Origin: Trichuris trichiura
Lineage: Eukaryota > Nematoda > Enoplea > Trichinellida > Trichuridae
Assembly: GCA_037903355.1 (NCBI GenBank)
Contig: JBAJFE010000035.1
Location: 1 to 64,000, forward strand
Direction: 5' to 3'
DNA length: 64,000 bases
Below, one piece after another: positions 58,283 through 64,000 of this stretch; position 1 is the stretch's first letter; the number at the start of each line of letters is the position of its first letter. The translations under genes were made by a program, and so were the position numbers. The notes below the pieces were generated by a model that was not told where the DNA came from, did no database searches, and worked only from the letters and a program-made list of their open reading frames with translations.

Positions 58283-61200
58283 CTAGAGTTTTCCGGATCC
58301 TGTGAATCGCCTGTTCTTGTATTCGCTCGATTGAAGATACTGCTTCAGATTGGGACGAGCAGCAAAGTTGTCGTGGAAACTCTTCAAACCGGGAAACTGG
58401 TCGAGGCTATGAGGAGTCAGAGCCACTATCTGCTCCAAAAGACAGAAAATAGAATAGTCCGCGATGGTTGGCTAAATAATACCAAAACAATGACAACATC
58501 AACTAAGTCAAATCGCACTGACTTTGTTGCCTGCAAAGAACTGTTTCCCTTTGATATGCTTTTCAAGCTTTCCCAGCTCTTCAGGAAGTACTGTCTTAAT
58601 GAATTCGTCTTTCTTTTCCTAATCAAAAATGTTTTAAAAGTAATAGCAGCAAAATCACATTAAACCGTACGTATTCACGGTATATCATTTGGTTCAACTT
58701 CGTCAGAACGTCCTTTCCTTGCTCGTACACTTGATCAACCCAATCCATTTCATCCGGAGATCCGTACAGATCTGCAATTTCAATTATTTCACAGAGTGAA
58801 AATAATACCTGCTGCGTTTACGTTCCGAGTACAACGAGCTGGTTAGTATTTAAGGGATTCAGGCCAACCCAGCCGATCAGACGGCGAACCGCTTAAGAAA
58901 CTCATGTGGAAAACCAGCCTTTTAAGTTCACCAAAAAAGAACGTGGTACATTAGCATAACACCTCCAATCTACCACAGCGATTTCTGTACAGTGGGCGTC
59001 TTTATAACGCACCTCCGTAACACTTTGTTTCGTACAACGGTTCATGGATCTTGACAGCTTTCGCGCTTTCTTCATCTGCTGCCTTTAGCAGGCAGCCATT
59101 CCCGTCATTATATATTCTACGGAGCTTTAGTGATTCATTCCTTCACTCCGACGTTGACTCTTGGTGATACTCGTGTCGGATAACCTGTTGGCGAGCGTCC
59201 CTCCGTCGATCATCGGGAAGTTAGGATGCAGTTCGACGTTGCATACATAACTTCTATACTCTGTTTTGAGGTCGTGTGATAGTAGAACAGGATGGCTAGG
59301 AGAAAAGCATACCAGCCATTATGTTCCCTCTTGGCCTAAACACGAGCCTTATGTTTAGGCTGCATCATTGCCGCCTGATCGTTGGCGGATGGATACGCGC
59401 CGGGAGGCCATCGAGCATGAGCACCACAAAAGGTCAACGGTACAGTTGGGGGGGGGGGGTACAAATAACTGAGGTCTCTAATCTATCGTCCCTACGAAAA
59501 CGAGCGAAGCAATGTAACTTGATCTAACCAACTTGACTTTAAGTCAATTTCGCCCAGAAGTAATCGGTCTAACTGCCATCCCTGCATCCACGTATACAAT
59601 TTGCTTGGTGTTAATCCAGTATACGTAGTAGATAGGTGCGTAGTAACTACACTGCCCGCACGTATGTACATGTTACATGCAAATTATACGTAAACTATTT
59701 TCTGTTCTCCATAGTTTCTACAATATATGCGGAATATAGCTCGTATCTTGTTTACGTTCGAAATATTCATCGAATTTTCTACATTGACGCCGTATAGTTT
59801 GGCTATAAGCGGAGTGCTTGCGATACCCATGGTTTTTATGGTAAGCGTGTAGTGCCTACTTACATGCGAGGAATATTTACGCTACATATGACTTATACGT
59901 GGTACAAATTGCCTATAAGCGGCATCGGTACGGTAATAAATAGTCTCTACGGCATAGATGCAGTATCTATATTGTATATGTTTGCATACTGTTAACATTT
60001 GGTGTAAATACTGCATAAAAACAGCATACATTGCTTATAAATAAGATACTTGTGATATACGAGTTCTGCAGCCGCAGGTGAACTATCTAGGGTATATATA
60101 CTTGCCTAAGGCCTCTAGCGCCTCTAGCATACGGGCCGCATCCAGTGCTTATCTAGGAGATACCTGTAGAATCTAGTGCCTCTAAAAGACAACAGCAGCA
60201 TACTATACATAGCTTAAATACGTCCTTTAGGCAAATATATATACTATGGACAGTTCACCTGTAACTGTAGATCGCGTCAATCACAAATATCCTATTTAGA
60301 AGCAATATATACTGTGTTTACGCCGTATTTACACCAAATATTTCTAGTATGCAAATATATATAACATAGGTACTGAAGCTATGCTGTGGAGACCATCTAT
60401 ACCGTAGCGATCCGACTCATAAGCAATTTGGTGCACGTAGAAGTCATATTTAGTGTAAATATTCTTCGTATGTAAGTAGATACTACACGTGTACCATAAA
60501 AACCATAGGTTTCGCAAGTACTCAGCTTATAGCCAAAGTATACTGCGTGAGCGCCGCAAATTCTATGAATATTTCGAATGTATACCATATACAACCTCTA
60601 TATTACGCGTACGCTGTAGACACTCTAGAGAACAGAAAATATCTGACGTATAAGCAGCACCTATAGCATAGCTGTAGTTAGTACATATACCTTCTTTGTA
60701 CTACGTATACTGGATCTACGCCAGACAAAGTGCGTAGGCGGGTTGAGGCATGGCAATAGGACCAACTACTTGTAGACCAAGTTGATATGAGATCAAGTTG
60801 AAAAGCACTCGAAAACAAGAAGTGCATAGCCGCGAGGGCCGGGGAGATTAGCGGGTTTTGATCCTGTCCGTTGTGCCAGCCAATCATGCTGTAATCCTGC
60901 CCGCCAAGCTGTTCCGGCTTTAGCTTAGCCGAAACCAAAATACAAACTTTACAATTGGGCTTGGACAAGGGCAAGACTCCATGGCAAGTTTACTTCAGGT
61001 CCGAAATGAACCTGCTTTCTTAAGGTTTACAGTAACGATTGGTAGTTTCACAACTAACAAAGTTTGAGAGTTTTATCTTATCAGATTTGATTAGACCACA
61101 TGCAACATAAATTGCTGCCCAACTATCTAAAAAGCTACAAAAAATGCGTTTTATTTTTATCGGTTCTGCAACCGCAGCTGCCCGAACATTCGTTGTAACG

Positions 61201-62445
61201 AAGCTGCTGTAAGCGCACGCATACGTTGTTTGCAACTGCATTCCTTCTAGTCGCGATTACCAAAGTTACAAGCAAGAATGCTGTATTTAACCACACAATA
61301 AGAAATTTGCATTTGCTTTTATTGCGGGAAATGAACATTAAACTGATTTGGAGGCCTAAGAGTTCATAAAAGTTTTTTAATAACTTCACTGCGAAAGGTG
61401 GAGAATTTACTTCGCAGAATAGACTACTTCCTCGTATGCCAGCAGTGCGCAGCAACTCAACATCACCATGTTTAAGGTTGCTAAGTTGAGCGACAACTAA
61501 GGGAAGTACAGAAGGTTACTTTTGTCAACAGTGTATTCTATTTAACCTGTGAAAGCTCATATAAACTTCCGCCCTGGTGAAATACAAGCTAATCAGGTGT
61601 TTTCGTTCTGATTGCAAACAGCGCCACCTTTCATCCCATGACTTTTCATAGACTTTTCGATGAGGAGCACGCGCGTAACTAAACACTTAAATGAAAGTAT
61701 TCCAGCAACTGGACACTCTACTTCATGCAGTTCACTGGCAACTCTGTAAGTCGAGGGAATCATGTTCTCATGTTGAATCAAATAAACAGCTAATGCAAAC
61801 GCCGCCCTCTATTTTCTAGACCGGTTTATCTGAATGGTAAAATGTTTACAGGGTGCACAGCAACCACGGACAAATTCTACAACATTATCGAATCACTGTT
61901 GAATAACATGTCTGCAATATAAACATGTTATTGCCCAACTGACAATGCTATGATGATAAGCAAAACTGTCCCAGACATGAACCTATGACTCATCACTTTC
62001 ACGCCGTCTATCGCTATATGGACCACTGCTACGCAAATTGCAGAAATAGAACAACACAGGTAAGCCAACTTACTATATCGACGACCTAAGTGACGCATAA
62101 TTGCGCCTGACTGAACTATCGGCTTTCCACCATCATAAAGGCAAGGAACCTGGCCGAACGCCTAAATGCAAAAACATAGTCAGCATATAAATATAACGGC
62201 TTTAAAAGGTGTAGTGCTGAATAACAACACGAAAGCCATTCGATGTGAGCGCTAACCATTTTGGGTTTCCACTGAGGCCACTCCTCAAAAGCAAACGCGT
62301 GATCATCGAAGTTTATCTGGTTATCGCGAAGAGTGACGCGTATCATTTCGCCCAATCCTAAGAAAACAAAAATGAACACTGACAAACGAAAATAATCATT
62401 CTCACCCTTTACGTCGAAATAAACCAACTTCAGCTGATCAGACAT
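58283..62445 (-). CDS. Pi-class glutathione S-transferase, copy 2 (complete, six exons)
   Basis: Exons on the minus strand: 62,445-62,406; 62,357-62,257; 62,161-62,074; 58,771-58,671; 58,618-58,523; 58,471-58,283. Exon lengths are identical to copy 1 (40, 101, 88, 101, 96, 189), giving 204 residues and TAG. Catalytic Y9, cis-proline P53, Q64 and S65 are all kept. About 30 residues differ from copy 1; 13 of these are in the last exon (e.g. LLEQIVAL for LLEHILIL, and the C-terminal tail), which lines the hydrophobic substrate pocket in this family, so substrate range may have shifted. Intron 3 is 3,302 bp because of insertions that include a 1.1-kb palindrome. The exon 2 donor is the weaker GTTAGC. 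No disabling change is seen. Confidence 0.93.
59176..59600. other. Intron 3 insertion, left flank, with a 12-G run
   Basis: Non-homologous to the left unit. It contains a run of 12 G at 59,448-59,459 and begins TGTCGGATAACCTG, loosely like an LTR start, but no second end was found. Confidence 0.4.
59615..60715. repeat. 1.1-kb imperfect palindrome inside GST copy 2 intron 3
   Basis: The ends ATCCAGTATACGTAGTA (59,615) and TACTACGTATACTGGAT (ending 60,715) are exact complements. The match continues to a centre near 60,165 at roughly 75-85% identity: TGGTTTTTATGGTA at ~59,831 pairs with its complement at ~60,498, GGTGTAAATAC at ~60,001 with ~60,330, and AGGTGAACT at ~60,076 with ~60,256. It has no coding frame. 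It fits a foldback-type element. Confidence 0.9.
60716..62073. other. Rest of GST copy 2 intron 3
   Basis: No gene recognised. 60,720-60,980 is more G/C-rich than the flanks and may belong to an inserted repeat. Homology to the left unit resumes at ~62,030. Confidence 0.5.
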
Positions 62446-64000
62446 GCTTGAATACGAACCAGCGCAAACTGCGAGCAATCGAGACTACGATAAAACGTCC
62501 GAATTTAAATGTAGTCAAGGTCAAGAAGACGGCGGTTTGGTAGCTTTCATTATTATCACTTAAATCAGGTTGCAAAGCTTCCCTCAATAATATTAGCATA
62601 AAATTAGGATCTTGAATGGCTAACTCTATTTCATACGCAACGAATGACAGTACCTTGATTATTTGACGCGCTGCTGCAAATAATACAGTTTTTGCCGAAT
62701 GCGCTCTTTAACGTAAGCAGGCTTGTTAATTTCAAAACGGCAACTATTTCGGGAACATTGTGGTTTTGGACTTTTGTCCGTCGGGTGCGAGTACATTTGT
62801 GACGAATGAAGCGTTAGCGATTCTTACTTGAGCTTTTGCAGTATGTTAGGAATGAGTATTCTATTCCATTCTTAGCGAACAAACGCTCAAAAAAGTTAAT
62901 CAGAACTATTTCGATTAGACGCCTTGCGAGTACTGTAGGTAAAAATAAAATCAAGTTTCGTTAACTCAAGTAAACGCGTGCCGCCTATGCGGCAGTTACA
63001 GCTGGTTTTAAGTTTGCTCTTAAATCGTCTGCAATTATTTGATCCAGCAGAATGTGATTATGGTTCCACCTACTGTGTTCCCGCGCATCCGAATTAAAAG
63101 ACCTGCAGATTATTGATCAAAACAAGCGTTAGGCTTAAGCTTGGGCTTAGCTGAAAGCGAAGTGTGCTGCTCCTTCTCTGCATTGTTTAAAAAACGCTTA
63201 ACAATAGCAACTGATGCAACGTCTGCCTTGATGTAGTGTTCCTAGTTTTTGTTGGGAGCTAGTTCATATAACTTCGTCTGGAAAATTCGCCAGGAATGCG
63301 TACGTGCTTGTCGTGATTGATGAAGAGATGACCGGGTGACAAGCCCACCGGTGAACTACGTCTTAGCTGGTTGATCTTTGGAGAAATAGCATGCGCGCCG
63401 GGATAATTTGAGCGTCACGGAAGATTCACTGTATAGCGGGTGGGCGCATTAACGACTAGAGACCATCGCGTCAATTTACTTGTAATTGATGTTTTTATTG
63501 TTTATTGCTTGCTGCGGGTTTTACTTTTGCCTGACCCCAAATGCACCTGTTATTGCAGTATTACGGAAATCATTTGCTTGCGATTAAATGGAAGGTTCGG
63601 CACGTTGTAATTTTGAGCGAAAAAAGGAATAACAAATGCGCCGTCTTGATACCTTTTCTAACTCCGCTTTTCCGGTGACTGCGTCAAAACTTCTTTCCGT
63701 CAAATCGTGTGCGTCAAATTTGTTGAGCATGTATCCTGCGAATGTTTATTATTTTAATGTAAAGTTGATGTGAAAAGAAAAGCTGAGTTTGTGTACTTGT
63801 AGGATTGGTTGCTTTGTTGAGTTAGCGATTAGCTAGCTGCCGTTGGTGCACGATCTATGTCAGCATTCAAATGATAGAAAGATAGCATCCTTTGTACCTG
63901 CTTCATCGCAAGCTCACGCTAAAGTATATCTGCAGACTTGAAGATATGAGCAAACCTTCGCTATCCTTGGTTCCATTCAAATTCTCCAAGCTGTGCTCGG
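62446..64000. other. Upstream of GST copy 2 and right flank
   Basis: 62,446-63,532 repeats 51,751-53,105 with many point changes. Beyond 63,532 the sequence is unique in this window, and I see no gene up to 64,000. Confidence 0.5.

Larger units (their letters stand above)
53106..63532 (+). repeat. Tandem segmental duplication, right unit (~10.4 kb)
   Basis: A direct copy of 45,210-53,105 that abuts it. The copies end alike: GATGTTTTTA(A/T) plus a T-rich stretch and GCTTGCT(C/G)CGGG at ~53,060-53,105 and ~63,488-63,530. The right unit is longer because of insertions near 54,310-54,890, 56,452-56,700, 57,403-57,535, 57,853-57,968 and 59,176-62,030. Confidence 0.93.

Noticed and set aside
59176..59600. 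Solo LTR starting TGTCGGATAACC
   Set aside because: No matching end, target duplication or second copy was found in the window.

Overview
The window looks like animal, most likely nematode, nuclear DNA. The evidence is short GT-AG introns of about 48-95 bp with exact phase agreement, a pi-class glutathione S-transferase closest in motifs to nematode forms, a small heat-shock protein, a DPR/ZIG-8-type two-Ig protein, a nuclear tRNA-Gly with a Pol III terminator, and LTR retrotransposons. A clade I (Trichinellida-like) worm is only an inference.

Region 1 (1-26,820) is a satellite array with a monomer of about 440 bp and roughly 50 copies. It falls into three blocks: subfamily A (1 to ~10,865), B (~10,866-22,436) and C (~22,437-26,820). 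Subfamily C reverses orientation at ~24,664, giving a large tail-to-tail inversion at the array edge. A complete Ty3/Gypsy-like LTR retrotransposon (14,211-18,977) sits inside a B monomer. It has 359-bp LTRs, a CCTTT target duplication, gag, and pol reached through a well-phased -1 frameshift site. Short open frames recur in nearly every monomer, but I do not regard them as genes.

Region 2 (26,821-30,364) is a decayed reverse-strand Gypsy element with ~107-bp LTRs, a TATAC target duplication, an internal gag/protease deletion, three in-frame stops and frameshifts.

Region 3 (30,365-45,200) is ordinary low-density genic DNA: a possible exon near 31.8 kb, an hsp20 gene followed by a 307-bp hairpin-forming inverted repeat, tRNA-Gly(TCC), a small membrane-protein frame, a two-exon gene for a 690-residue helical protein (weak GLE1-like C-terminus), and a DPR/ZIG-8-like two-Ig gene whose four visible introns all agree in phase.

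Region 4 (about 45,210-63,532) is a direct tandem segmental duplication. The left unit is ~7.9 kb and the right ~10.4 kb. It copied the 3' part of the Ig gene, which is broken in the right unit, some unidentified small frames, and a whole six-exon pi-class GST gene. Both GST copies are intact (204 residues each, about 85% identical). The right unit has gained insertions: Penelope-like or MITE-like pieces with hammerhead-like cores, a 71-nt near-perfect hairpin, a polypyrimidine tract, and a 1.1-kb imperfect palindrome lying in intron 3 of the second GST gene.
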